Source: Panicum virgatum (taxonomy: Eukaryota; Streptophyta; Magnoliopsida; Poales; Poaceae). Taken from it: a DNA stretch of 64,000 nt. Location of the stretch: positions 48,475,781 through 48,539,780 of the forward strand of contig NC_053137.1 in assembly GCF_016808335.1 (NCBI RefSeq), given 5' to 3'. The notes below the pieces were generated by a model, which searched no databases, had not been told where the DNA came from, and saw only the letters and a list, made by a program, of their open reading frames with translations. Of the stretch, positions 33,357-45,151 are shown in pieces. Every line of letters starts with the position of its first letter. Position 1 is the stretch's first letter. The translations under genes were made by a program, and so were the position numbers.

Positions 33357-36300
33357 GCGCTCGCTGCCGAACCCCCGCGCGCCGCCGCTAGCGACGGATC
33401 CCGGCCGCGCGCAGCTGCAGCCTTACCCGCGCGCGCCGCCGGCCGAGCGGGGAGAGGAATGCGGCGGGGAGGGGAGCGATTTAGGGTTCGACGGGGCGCC
33501 TCCCCACTCTCGCCCCCCGCCTCCCCCTTATGACGGCCTCGCCGAGTAGTAACGGAAGGCGCGGAAGGCTCCGGAAGGCGGCGAGGAGGGAGGGGAGGGC
33601 TGCCGCGCGTCGGCGTCCGTTTCCGGGGGCGCGCTGCCCAGAGAGAGCGTGTGGCGTGAGGTGGGGGGGCAAACGCGAGAGGGAGTAGCCGCGCGCACAG
33701 CCAGCCCAGTGGCGGCGAGTGGTGCGGTAGTAACGGCTGTTTTTCCCTTTCGGCGCGTCGCGGAGCGAGCGCCGCAGCCGGGGTGGGAGCGAGACGAGAG
33801 CCCGAGACCGGACGCCTCCCTTCTCCCTGAAGAGCGAAAGACCACACGAGGGGAGCGCGCGGATGCCTTCCCCCGCGACCGCTGCGGGCCGTCCGATGGC
33901 GAGGGGACGGCGTGAGGGGCCGCGGGAAACTGTGGTGGAGAGTCCGTTGGTTCGCGCGGCCGGCAGAGCTCCCGGGCGTATTTGCTTTCAGCAGACGGTT
34001 GATGCTGTATTAGCAGCCACATTCTACTCCAAAACAAGATAATTTGCAGTCCTTTAATGCTCCAAATATGCAGTGTCAGGATTAGCAGCGGTTTAATTCA
34101 GTGCTATTAATGCGTGGTATCCGTCTAAGATTTGAGGAATCAGAAGAGGATTTGATGGAATTACCATCCACGCTTGATAAGATTTGTACGATGGATGCCG
34201 GCAGGTAAGTTGCAATGTGACTCACTGAATGAATCCGCATCCCCGCTATGGTTGGCGCTTGGTAGCACTAGTATGGATACGTGTCAATAACTCCATCGAG
34301 CAATAAAGGGAGTGGTAGTGTGAGGACTTGCGATCCTGCGTCATGTTGAATGTGTGGTTGCGAGATGAGATTATTTGAACTGTCGTTGTCGTTTGCCCAT
34401 CGACTTCTTGGTGGACATTCCTTGGAATGAAGAAAAACACACTGTATTCAACAATTCATCGACTTGGTATGTAGCTTTGGGAACTTTCATCATTTTTACC
34501 TTTTCATCCCACGTGGTTGGTTTCCTTTTCAGGAATTTGTTACCATGAATGAGTATTTACTTTTTGGCGCCCTCATCATTAATGAAAATCTTTCATAAGA
34601 AAGTCTTTTAAAGTAAAGTTGGGAAGAGTTTTTACAAAAAAAAACATGTTGATTTTTTCTTCAAAAAATTAATATTAATAGAGGATTTTATTTTATGGAA
34701 ATGTTTTAGGCATAGAAGCTGTTTGAATAAATTTTTTAAATTTATTCCCAAAGAGAAGTTTTAGTAAAATTGAATGCTACAAAAGTCTTACAGCTGAATC
34801 AAAATAATTAAGGACTTGCCAGTGTTGTTCAAAGAGGAGATGATACTGAGAAGGGTAATAGCCTGGCTACTCAGCGGTTGTTTAATCTTGTTTAATGAGT
34901 ATAGTAGATGAGTTTTATTTATCTCTGTAATAGTATAGTTTACCTCTTGTTTAAACAGTAAACTCTTGCTGCTTCCTTCTAAAATGCATCGGCAGTGCCC
35001 AGATTTTTTTTTTGTTAGAGAACGCTAGTGGAAGATGAAACTACATTTCATATCAGGCCTTATGCGGGTTGATTAAATTTGCTTCCTTGATAAGAATCTG
35101 ACCTTAATCGTGTCAACAATGAAGTATTATTGGTCTTTTTGTCGTGGTTTCCTACCATGCATCTTGTGCCCCTACCATTGTTAGCCGGTGTAATTTGGTG
35201 TACCACACATCCATCCAGATCAAGACGCTAGCGTCTGATGGCTGGCCTAGAGCATTTCCCGGAAAATAAAATAGACTGAGGAAGGAACCAAAATACTAAT
35301 GTGGATATAGTTTAACATCTTAGTATCTTACGTATATATATTATAATTATTGTCTGCCATGATGTTAAGCATGCCTTTTACAAGGCACCCGTCATCTAAT
35401 TGTCTAATCTAGGGCAGAAGCCAGAAGAGGAAGTACGTATGTGTGGTAGTTTATAAGCATATTATAGTTGATGTGGCAATATCTTTGTAGGCGCGACATT
35501 AGCATGGCTTTTGTAGGGTTTCTCTCACCACCAAAAGGTTACTGGCCCCTCCTGAATCTTGGATGGCCTTTGTAACTTTTCCATTGAGAGCGATGTGGGA
35601 ATGAGAGGCATTATATTGCTATATGTCGAAAAGGAGTTCGGCTTTCCATCATGGTCAGCAAAATGTGATGGGGATAATTTTGCTTTGTAAATCAATCAAT
35701 GGATTTTCGTGGGGGCCCTGTGTTCTTGTTTGTTGTAGAACGTTTTTTTCTCTCCTAGTTGAACTTGGCAAAGAAGAATTCGTTGCGGTTGGGTTTGACA
35801 TTATTGTTCATTGGTTGTTGGCGTGTGCTTTAGTCTTTTGTTTAATCAATCAGCTGAGAGCTGACAGTTCTGATGGGCGAATTTAAACTACATGCGTGCG
35901 TTGTCTGCTTGTCCGTTGCATTTGGCGGGAAAGATAGCCTTTTGTACTACGATCTATTTTTGATGTAACAAGCTAAGACTGCTAAACTTCTAGCTAGCTG
36001 TTTTCCTGCTTCCAACAAACGAGAGCATACGAGAAAGACCATGATTTTTTTTTCTTCTTCCATAGTTCCATTTCAAAACAAAGCCATCTTAAGGATCCTG
36101 CATGAATGAAGGATCGAGTTGCCTGCGTAAATTCATAGACAAAAATGTTTTGACTCTAAAATTAGTAATAAAGTGATTTCTTGCGCATGATAGGTTCAAA
36201 TTAGTGCTACTCTTTTCTTTTCCAAACAAAGTGATTCCTATGAACAAGCCTTATAAAATTAGGCTAGCTAATTTTGAGATAATGAAATTCACTACATGCC

Positions 36301-37500
36301 AAGCCGAGCAACTATACTGAATCGTATGCTTGAATCTACATGGACACGTTTCACAACAAGAACCTAACCAAGTTAACCTGTCCAGGAAGGAGTGCTACTC
36401 TTGTGATTTTGTCTGCCTCCTTAACACAAAATTCCAAAACTTAAAATTGTTTTTTTAATTCACACAAACATTTTATTTGCAAATCATCCATACAACTTAA
36501 TTTTATTGAGCTTTTGAAACAGCTTTAAGATCTTGTCGTACGGTAATATGGATCATCAGGAAAATTAAAATAGGTAACTGTACTTGGTCGATTCTACGGC
36601 GCGAGAGCCCACCGCCACACCCACAAGGTAGCGGCTGAGTAGAGGCAGCCTGCAGCGGCAACAGTCGGCCCCTGCCTTTCTCTCGTCTGCCTTCCCACCG
36701 CCGGCGTCCCCGACCTCTCGAGCGCCGCGGCCACCGGCCGGCCAGCATTCGCGTTATTAGTTCAAATCCACGGCGCCCCAAGTCCCAATCGCCACCGCTT
36801 CGTCCACATCGTAAGATCCTATCCTAACCCAATGCCCCCTTCGAATCGATCAAACATGATTTTTTCCCCCTCGAATCCTCCTGTTCAGCTATCCCCATTC
36901 CAAGCCAAGCATCCGGTCACGGCCAGCCCATCTGCTCAACCATCGCATGCACCCGTTCGGCGCCTCATCGCAGCTTACTTGTTTTAGCAACCCCTTTTAC
37001 GCGCGCGCGAGAACCAGACACAAGACAAGCCCCCACCCCAGCGGCATCAAGCGTTCTCGAGTACCCGGAGCCAGGAGGACGGAAAGGAACAAGTGCAAGA
37101 TGACAAGGGGGAATGGGGGATTGTTGTGTTGGGGAGTGGAATTCACTCGGCCGCATCGCATGTGCGGGGTGGTTGGGACTTGCCGGGGGAAGAGGGCACG
37201 GTACCACGGCGCAACGCGACAGCGAGCTCGCATGTTGGGGGTCCAGGAGATCCAGTAGTGTCGGCGTCTGGGAGAGGGAGGGAGGGAGAGTCAGAGAGGT
37301 GGAGGGGCACTGCCGCACTGGGTTGAGCTCTATTTAATTGGTTATTGGTGTGCTGATGGTGGTTTGGGAGAGCCTGGGCTCGCCATTGGAGCAATGGGGA
37401 GTTCCCTTTCGTGTGATTTGTTCGAGGTGGATGGACATTTTATTCTTGAGGAGGATCATTGGCTGCAAACTGATGTTGGACTTCTGACAGATTGAAAATG
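33357..37500. other. Protease promoter region and long intergenic stretch
   Basis: 33357-34000 is GC-rich and should contain the 5' UTR and promoter of the minus-strand protease gene. 34000-36500 is AT-rich with nothing recognised. About 36580-37330 is a second GC-rich patch with overlapping 75-118-codon frames on both strands, none matching a family I know. It could be the first, untranslated part of an unknown transcript unit running right, but no coding exon was found. Confidence 0.4.
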
Positions 37501-38273
37501 TTGACTGTTGGCTATTAGTTGATGAGAAGAATTGATATGAACGGGTTCAGTAGTTTCTTTCAGGTGTCAGGTAGGCTAGCAATTCAGTCTCTATTGGCCC
37601 TTTTGTTTTGGCTCATGTACTTGCAGTTTATTGCGAAAAAAGGGATTGCTGAGATAATCTTGGGGCTCAAGTAGACATTGATTAATAAGACGTCCGGGGA
37701 GGTAAAGTGCAAGTCTATACACTATACTAATTTGTACATTCGGTTTGCACCTGCATGGGAAGGATGTTCTGCAAGTAGCAGTGCATTCTGAATTATTTAG
37801 CATAATTGTGCCTGGTTGTTTACTGAACTGCCTCTTTATGTTTGTTCTGCAGTTCATTTTCAAATCCTTGACTGTTTGGTTATTAGTTGATGAAAAGAAT
37901 TGATATACTGCGTTCAGTAGTTTCTTTCAGGTGTAAGGTAGGCTAGCCATTCATTCCCTATGGGCCCTTTTGCTTTGGCTCATACACTTACAGTTTACTG
38001 CGAAAAGGGGGTTGTTGAGATTATCTTGGGGTTCAACCGTTCAAGTATAGACCTTGATTATTAATGAGAAACCTGAGGAGGTGAAGTACAAGGTCATAGT
38101 AGTTTGTACATTCGGTTTGCACCTGCATGGGAAGGATAGTTCTGCTTCGGCAAGTAGCAGTGCCTTTTGAATTATTTAGCATCAGAGTTTGGCCTGGTTG
38201 TTTGCTGAACTGCCTCTTTTTTTTTCTTCAAAAAAACCTCTTTATCTTTGTTCTGCACTTCATTCTCAAATCC
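37501..38273. repeat. Tandem duplication, period about 367 bp
   Basis: Copy 1 is 37501-37867 and copy 2 is 37868-38273. Both run from TTGACTGTT(T)GG to CATT(T/C)TCAAATCC in the same order. Shared words include TTCAGTAGTTTCTTTCAGGTGT, TTTGTACATTCGGTTTGC and AACTGCCTCTTT. Copy 2 has extra bases, including a poly(T)/CTTCAAAAAAA insertion near 38219-38236. No coding frame is conserved between copies. Confidence 0.85.
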
Positions 38274-38820
38274 GTGTGGTTGCCAATCAAACATGCCGCA
38301 TAAAAGGGATACTGCCACCTGCTAGTCCTTTCATCAGCGCCTAATGCAACAGTCACTTTTAGCAGTGCCTTGCTCTCTTCTGTGGAGCTGACACCTGACA
38401 TGTTTGGGTTAGATAAACAGTCCACTATAGTTTGAGGTACTACTCAATTGGGGCTTTCACATAGTTCCGTAATAACTTGAGGACTATAGGTATTGTTTAA
38501 TGCTGAATTGCTTCCACTGTCAGATAGGTTGACGACAACCTTGTTTAAAGCCCATTAAAAGTCTCACATTTACTATGAAGTGGCATTTACTAGATTATTC
38601 TATAAGACCAAGAGCAATGATTCAGCCCGCTCACAGGCAAAATAGATTCCAGCCTGGTTGGGCAGCAGCATCGATAGTAGGGCCGCGGTGCATGCCTGCA
38701 TGCAACCAATCAAAGGGAGGGCAACAGCACATGCAGCGAATGGAACACATTCCGCCCGCTTCGCACTCTCTCCATTTCAATTTCTGCCAGCAGTGATTTA
38801 ACCAGCTTGCAGCTAGCCAT
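38274..38820. other. Intergenic, nothing recognised
   Basis: About 550 bp without a supported gene or repeat boundary other than the CACTA target duplication at its right end. Confidence 0.4.
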
Positions 38821-40211
38821 CACAACAGGAGACATGGCTTTTGCCGTGTATCAGGCTATTTTCCCCACGACAAAGAGTTTACCGTGTGTTGCTCACGGCA
38901 AACAACACACACCAAACAAACATCGGCAAAGGACATCTTTGCCGTGTGCTATTTTTCGGACACACGACTTTTTCAGAAAACCTATTTTTAAAAATATGAA
39001 ACAAAAAAGATTTAATTCAAGGAGGACCCCACCGGCCCCAATCCATCCAACTCACAAGTCACGGCATTTTTTTGCACTATGCGGCGGGATTCGAACCCGC
39101 GACCTCTCCCTCACGAGTAACCTCCTCTACCACTACACCACACTCTCACTTATGTCTATACTATATTTTTTTCCCCACATATTATACTAAACCGAGTGTA
39201 ATTTGCTTATTTGAGGCCCTAAACGAATTCAAATAAAAAACTTATCAACTACAAAGTTTCATAACTTTTTGAGATCTACAACTTTCATTTTGGTAGTTTT
39301 TCCATCCGACATCGTTTACAAAATTTAAATTTTACTTTGATATGTGCCAAAGAAAAACACACGCCAATTTTTTTTATATCAATAAAAATTCTGTAATTGC
39401 AATTGATACATTCAAATTATCAAAAGGTTCCAAAAAATTACCAAAATTTTACATGAAATAATTTATATTGTCTATTGGCTATAGAAAAAAAATTTGAAGT
39501 CAAATCCAAATTTGATGATCACTTTCATTCAAAATCTAACCGCATCCTTCTCAACTCTCTGATTCTTCCTCGTAGATGTTTCCATTTGTAAACATTGTAC
39601 GTGAGAAAATTTCGAAATCAACTCAAGTTTTTATCATAGCCTCCACATATGATATCATGAGATATTGCCAAATCTCATAATTTTCAGACTTCATTTGCTT
39701 TTTTTAGAATTTTAAAATCATTTAAACACACATTCGTTGCCGTGTTTCCTAGACAAGATGTTGAAAATTTCTTTTCATTTCACGTGTAAGACCTCAAACT
39801 GGGCTAAATAACATGAGTATCATTTTTTTCACTAATTTTATTCTATTATTTGAATCACTTGCAGTTCAAATATGACTTGATTCAAAAAATTGCTTGAAAT
39901 GCAATTAATTAGTTATATATAGCAAAAAATTTAAAAATGTACCCAATTTTAACTTGGGGTACTACATGTTGTATGTGGTGGGTAGAAAATATTTCGAGGT
40001 GAGAAGAGAAAAAAATTATAACTTTACCGTGTGCAGAAAATAACACACGGCAAACTATTGACGCCGTGTGTCAGCATGGATATTGTCGTGTGTAATTTTT
40101 TGCCGTGTGTTTTCGTTGAGGCACATGGCAAAGTGGCTCTTTGCCATGTGCCCGACAAAAAACACACGGCAAAGACCTAGGCACACGGCATTCTAGCGAT
40201 TTCCGGTAGTG
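38821..40211. mobile_element. Non-autonomous CACTA transposon, 1391 bp
   Basis: The left end reads CACAACAGGAGACATGG and the right end, on the other strand, CACTACCGGAAATCGC. Both are flanked by the 3-bp duplication CAT (38818-38820 and 40212-40214). Subterminal regions carry many TTGCCGTGTG / CACACGGCAA motifs in both orientations, the usual CACTA transposase-binding pattern in grasses. The left terminus has decayed from CACTA to CACAA. No transposase is present. The interior is AT-rich and contains a tRNA-like segment. Confidence 0.9.
39078..39148 (-). other. tRNA-like relic (pseudo-tRNA or SINE head) inside the CACTA element
   Basis: The minus strand has a good A box (TGGTGTAGTGGTAGAGG) and a perfect B box within GCGGGTTCGAATCCCGC, a 5-bp T stem with a 7-base loop, at normal spacing for a tRNA. 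The acceptor strands do not pair: the 3' side CGCATAG has no matching 5' side. So it is not a functional tRNA gene; it could still bind TFIIIC. Confidence 0.6.
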
Positions 40212-40589
40212 CATAATATTTGCTCTAACCAGTAGGCTCTTGGCACAACAGAATATATTGAACGAATTTTGATCTTTCTAAATTTCATATTACTATATCC
40301 ACATGAAATGCTCCTTCTATAGCATGCAGTAAAATTTGGAAGCACAAGACATGCATGCAGAGGGCCGCCATTCAGGTGGTCAATTTATTATTTGTTCTAT
40401 AACATGCATAGAGTTCGCTACCGTGATGTGGTATTCTGATTTTTGCAATGCTTACAGAAAGGTTTAGACTGAGTTTGGGTAACATTGCTTTTAAGAGCTC
40501 TTTTACGGTAGTTGTGGGTGCCTTTTAATGCCTATACGTGCTTATCCAAATTAATAGTTTTAATTAAATTTACTTGATAAAGGATACTA
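40212..40589. other. Intergenic, nothing recognised
   Basis: AT-rich spacer between the CACTA element and the SKU5-like fragment, without gene or repeat that I can define. Confidence 0.4.
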
Positions 40590-41436
40590 CAGTAATTTGG
40601 CTCCCAAAAGCCCACGGACGCCACTCCCCACCGTCGGAAGTCGTATCCGCGTTGCCACGACTACAGCTCGTTCTCGGTGTTCTAGAACACGACCTCGACG
40701 AACTCGTGCAGGTCGAGCCTGACGACAGGCGCCCCGGCGCGCGGCAGCGCCCCACCGGCGCCTTGTGGCCTCGCCCGGAGGCTGTCCCACTCAATGACGT
40801 TGGTGAAGTTGTAGTTGTCCGCAAACTTCAGCGGCATGTTGGGGACGACGAAGGACACGCCGTTGACCGCGCACCGCCTTCGGCCGGCGAGGGCCGGCGA
40901 CGAGCTCGCGAGCACCAGCATCCTCGATGTCTGGATGGCGCCGTAGTGGAAGGAGCCCTGCGGGTTGGGCCTCGCCTCGATGGCCATGAGGTTCCACCGA
41001 AACGAGCGTGCCTGGTTGACGGACCAGCCGTACTGCCCCGGCGGGCCGGCCGGCAGCGGGCCCGACGCCCTGGCGGTGGCGCCGATGTAGTGCAGCATGG
41101 CCACTGCCGTGAGGTTGGCGGGGGCGAAGCACGAGGACACAACGACGGCGTAGTCGAGCGGCGGCTGGTTTAGCGCGACGAGGAAGGCGAGCGACTAGCC
41201 GGCATGGACGTCGAGGGAGTCGTAGGTGTTCTGCACGGTGTGGGGCAACCTCCGCCAGCCGGAGGCGGTGGCCCTGGATCCGGACATTGACGGAGACCCT
41301 GAGCGTGAAGTTGGAGACGCGGAACAGGTAGGTCCTGCCGCGGGCACCGATGAGTGCCGGCGGCGACCGGGCGCTGTTGATGAGCAGGCTGTCGGGCGGC
41401 GGGAACGGGGAGCCGCGGGCTCACCGGCGTGGCGCC
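40590..41436 (-). pseudogene. SKU5-similar (multicopper-oxidase-like) gene fragment
   Basis: Read on the minus strand. From about 41400 down: PPPDSLLINSARSPPALI, RTYLFRVSNFTLRVSVNVRIQGH, then in a shifted frame HTVQNTYDSLDVHAG, DYAVVVSSCFAPANLTAVAML, SVNQARSFRWNLMAIEARPNP, ADNYNFTNVIEW, EFVEVVF and YDFRRWGVAS. This covers cupredoxin domains 2-3 of a GPI-anchored or apoplastic SKU5-like protein. Damage: a frameshift near 41240-41252 and three in-frame TAG stops at 41195-41197, 40682-40684 and 40661-40663, each where the family usually has Gln. The upstream side is cut by the 14-kb retrotransposon at 41437. I could not identify a continuation beyond 55466. Confidence 0.85.
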
Positions 41437-43994
41437 TGTAACACCTGCTCGCGGACAGTCCGCTCGGGACCGGCGGACAGTCCGCCAGCCAACGCTCAGA
41501 TATTTATCTGTATGGTCGTGGGACCCACCTGTCATTCCTCTCTTCCTCCTCACTTCGTCCAGAGCCGAGCGGAGCACGAGCGCTCGCGCCGCCGTCGCCC
41601 CCTTCCGTCGATCTCCCTCCTCCAGTCACCAAACCTCGATTCCTCGCGCGGGAACCTTCCTCGTCACCTCCTCCACCTTCCCAAACCCCTAGACCGACTT
41701 CTTACGGCCGGAATCATCCCCCGCCACCACCGGTTGCCATTGGAGGTGCTTGAAGCTTTGCTCCACGTCGATCCGCTTCTCCGGTCGTCCTCCGCTCGAA
41801 CCGACCGCGGGAATGGATTCGTGGTGAGTTCCTTGTGCTCCCCGATCTTTTTCCCCTTCCGTGGTGTGTCGCCGGCGCCGGTGAACGGCCACCGCCGTCG
41901 CCGCCGCACTTGCTGCCGCCGTGGCGCGGGTCAGAAGTTAGGTATCGCGGACGGTCCGCCTGGGAGGCGCGGACAGTCCGCCGGTCAGATTAGGTTTCGT
42001 CCAGAGACGATGTTGTCTCTGGTGGTTTAGCAGAATGACTGCGGACAGTCCGCTAGAGGGGAGCGGACGGTCCGCCGTTGAAATTTGAAGTTTGTCCAGG
42101 GACGATGTCTCTGGTGGGGGTGCGCAGGATTGAAATGCGGACGGTCCGCCACTTAGGCGCGGACAGTCCGCAGTAGAGTCTAGGATTTTGTCCAGAGACA
42201 TTGCTGTCTCTGGTGGATTGCATACGTGAACTGCGGACGGTCCGCCAAGGGGGGCCGGACAGTCCGCAGGTATGATTAGAAATTGTTCCAGAGACGTTGT
42301 TGTCTCTTGTGGGTCGGTAGAATGGTACAGCGGACGGTCCGCCACTTGGGCGCGGACAGTCCGCAGAGTATTCAAGTTGAAGTAAAGTAGTTACATCATT
42401 GAGCTGCACTCATTTATTTCATATGCATACGTGTAGCATCCGCAGCTGAGGGCGCCGTATTTGAGGTGATTGCGGCACCGCAGGAGCAGCCGACGCAAGC
42501 CTAGGAGGAGAGGTGTGAGCACCCGGCCCAAGGCCCGTCTGACCCCAGTTCTGTGCAACAACCCGAAGGCAAGCCCTGGTGCACATCCTATTAATTTTAA
42601 ATTATGACACCGATATATGTATTTATTACTTATGCATTACGTTTAGGAGTTGTTTGAAACCCTAGTTGCATGAACCCTAGGAGTCCTTGAGTTGTACTAG
42701 TATATATAGGACGATAGAAATGCTATGCTAGATAGGGTTCGGTAGAAGTCGAGTAATTCTTGGTTACTCGCGAGATATAAGATAGTTTTATGTTTCCAGA
42801 TATGAGTTACTAATTTATGGATGAAAGTCTCGAAATGAAAGAAAGAATAGAATCTGAGACCAGGCGGGAGAGGTGTAGTTCCGCCTGTGTCGGTTAAGGA
42901 CCGAGCCGTTGTTGGCCCTGCTAATCATGTTTGAACTGTACTAACCGCATGCCGGGAGTAGGAGGTAGTCGAAACCGGTAAGCCGAGTACTGCTTTGCTT
43001 CGAAAGTACAGGAACCCGCACCCAACTCCTGGGGCGAGTCGAGTAGTCGCGGAGAATCGGTGATGCATATGTTTACTTTTGGTGGTCTCACGTTGAGCTC
43101 GGCTGACCATATGTCGTTGGGCTGGTTCCTGTAGTTCGAGGCGGGGAGGGGAATGGTTGGTGCGTGTGGTCCGACGGGCATACGCGTGCCGTGTTGGTTA
43201 GGTTCACCTTGCAAGGTTAAATCGAATCGATTCGCCGTCAGTCGCTCTCGGATATGAGCACCTTGGTCACTGCGTCGCAGCGTAGTGTTGTGATGGAAAA
43301 AAATAGTTATACTTATGTTGATGAGCATATGAAATATTATTTATTGTTCCACTATGTGTGCTCTAGATTTGGTTATGCAAATATTAGACTCTGTTAATTT
43401 ATATAGAACTTGGGCTAAAATAAGGAAAGTGAGGAATTACTTTAGTTGCTGTTTTCTACAAAATAACCACCAGCCAAAAGTCTTGCATGTCTAGATATGT
43501 GGGCTAAGTTATACCCACTGGTCGGGTAAGCCTTGCTGAGTATTAGTATATTGCCACAATTATTTCAGGACACGCAGACGTAGACTTCTGTCCCTGCTGC
43601 GTCAAGTTCATCCGTCGGGATGCAGAGGGATGGGAGGTTATGGAGCCAGACGTTTAGTTAGAGATCTCCCTAGAGCACACTTTTGGTAGTTGTAGACCCC
43701 TTTTCTCTAGTTTGGATCCGGATTTCAGTAATGCAAAGTTTGTAAATTATGTATTTATTCGAACTTGGTTTGTAAAACTTAAGGTGAAGTCTTATGTGTA
43801 TTCGTTGTATTTTCAAATTTGTGTCGTGCTTGTACCATCTGCACCCACCTTCGCGTGGGACTGTCGGTGATGTTTCGATCGGGACGTGGGTTGAGAAAGG
43901 ATCGCCAAATTAAGCCGTTAAGCTAATGAGCCCGATGTGTTCAAATTACGACCATTACGCTTAATTAGAGTTTTAATTTGGCGGTTCCATCACA
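41437..43994 (+). repeat. 5' LTR of element C
   Basis: 2558 bp, TGTAAC...TCACA. It holds, in order, two GCGGACAGTCCGC palindromes near the start, a GC-rich ORF-like block (41520-41940), the five-unit palindrome array, and an AT-rich half. The right LTR has the same order. Confidence 0.92.
41947..42364. repeat. Five-unit palindrome array in the 5' LTR
   Basis: Pairs of 13-bp palindromes start at 41947/41969, 42041/42063, 42137/42159, 42233/42255 and 42330/42352. Within each pair the starts are exactly 22 bp apart; pair-to-pair period is 94-97 bp. The first member is GCGGACGGTCCGC in four of five pairs and the second usually GCGGACAGTCCGC. Four units also carry CCAGAGAC and GTCTCTGG separated by a few bases (near 42001, 42095, 42191 and 42290), able to form a hairpin. 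The order and spacing suggest paired protein sites or RNA structure. Confidence 0.9.
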
Positions 43995-43996
43995 GC

Positions 43997-44009
43997 TGGT
44001 ATCAGAGCC
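43997..44009 (+). promoter_or_regulatory. Primer-binding site of element C
   Basis: TGGTATCAGAGCC, complementary to the 3' end of initiator methionine tRNA, two bases after the 5' LTR. It fixes the LTR end and the plus orientation. Confidence 0.92.
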
Positions 44010-44283
44010 GAAACGCACCGAGGGTGGTACGGGCATGACTAGTTTCAAAGTTTTTCAAAAGCATAAAAAATTTTATTAGAAAGAACGTAGGGCGAGTATG
44101 CATCTCATTTTATAGTGTTTTTGAGATTTTTCCATAGAAGTTGATGGGAGGGAGAGTTTAAGGTCGTAAGGACCTTTGTAGGTGGCATTTGGGTCGTAAG
44201 GTTTTATAGGCGCGGCGCGAATGGGTTGTGATAGCGTGTCGGTCGGACCGGAGAACCACCGACAGGCAGTTCAAGTGTGTTGC

Positions 44284-44494
44284 GCGGACAGTCCGGCCGT
44301 GGCAAGCGGACGGTCCGCCGGACATTAAGGAAAATTTCCAGAACCGGTTGAAACTGAGTTGGGTTGACATTGTGTACAGCGGACGGTCCGCAGAATCTCA
44401 GCGGACGGTCCGCAGAATCTCAGCGGACGGTCCGGTTAGCTGGAATTTTGGTAAAGCGGACGGTCCGCCCATGTACTGCAGACGGTCCGCCATA
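44284..44494. repeat. Palindrome cluster in the gag leader of element C
   Basis: At least six copies of GCGGAC(G/A)GTCCG(C) or close variants occur between the PBS and gag, including three in a row spaced about 23 bp apart (near 44379-44435, CAGCGGACGGTCCGCAGAATCT). These are the same palindromes as in the LTR array, so the motif is present in both LTR DNA and genomic-RNA leader. Confidence 0.85.
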
Positions 44495-44686
44495 CCATTT
44501 TCGGCTGGACCAGGGCAGATCGGCCGGTTGCGCCGATCGATCGCCTGGCCCCACCTGCAAGCGTCATTCAGAATTGTTTTGAAGCTCTACATTCTGCATT
44601 GTGCCATGAATAGAAAGGATTAGTTACTATCGGTTTTGTTAATTTATCTGAATGATGGAACTAACCTCTTCATGGTTGAATGCAGA

Positions 44687-45151
44687 ATGGGAGAACCACC
44701 GAACCCTCCTGAGTTGGTCCAGGCCATTGCGGCCATGCTCACCGGGCGCGACGAGCAGACCACACTCCTCCGTGAGCTCGTGCAGCAGGGCAGAGCGCCG
44801 CGGCCTGAGCCTCACCACCAGCCACCAGTTCCTGGGTACCAGGAGTTCCTGGGGACCCAGCCGCCGCTGTTTCACAAGGCCGACGAGCCGTTGGAGGCCG
44901 ACAGCTGGCTTAAGACCATAGAGTCCAAGTTCACGCTGTACCCCTACAGTGACAACGACAAGGCGTCATTTGCAACACAACAGCTCAGGGGGCTCGCACG
45001 TACGTGGTGGGACAACCACGTGGCTATGTTTCCTGCGGGCACTCGGTTTTCTTGGAATGAGTTCAAGGAAGCTTTTAGAGCACACCATATTCCGGCAGGG
45101 GTCATTCGCAGGAAGCTCACCGAGTTCCTGGCCCTAAAGCAGGGTAACAAC
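44687..45151 (+). pseudogene. Element C gag, N-terminal part
   Basis: ATG at 44687 (MGEPPNPPELVQAIAAML). The Gag domain follows: YQEFLGTQPPLFHKADEPLE, ADSWLKTIESKFTLY, ARTWWDNHVA, FKEAFRAHHIPAGVIRR, TEFLALKQG. The frame is open until the solo LTR inserted after codon GNN at 45151. Gag homology resumes at 48890. The start fits the family start of Gag and follows the structured leader. Confidence 0.85.

Noticed and set aside
33338..33847. Longer start for the ubiquitin protease at 33847
   Set aside because: It depends on the exact length of a 19-base G run and adds low-complexity sequence before the family's usual hydrophobic N-terminus.
36503..37394. Gene in the GC-rich patch left of the tandem duplication
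   Set aside because: Overlapping short frames on both strands without homology or coding asymmetry.
39078..39148. Functional tRNA gene
   Set aside because: A and B boxes are good but the acceptor stem cannot form and the segment lies inside a transposon.
41947..42364. CRISPR-like array
   Set aside because: Repeat units are inside an LTR and duplicated in both LTRs, the intervening sequences are related rather than unique, and the genome is a plant.
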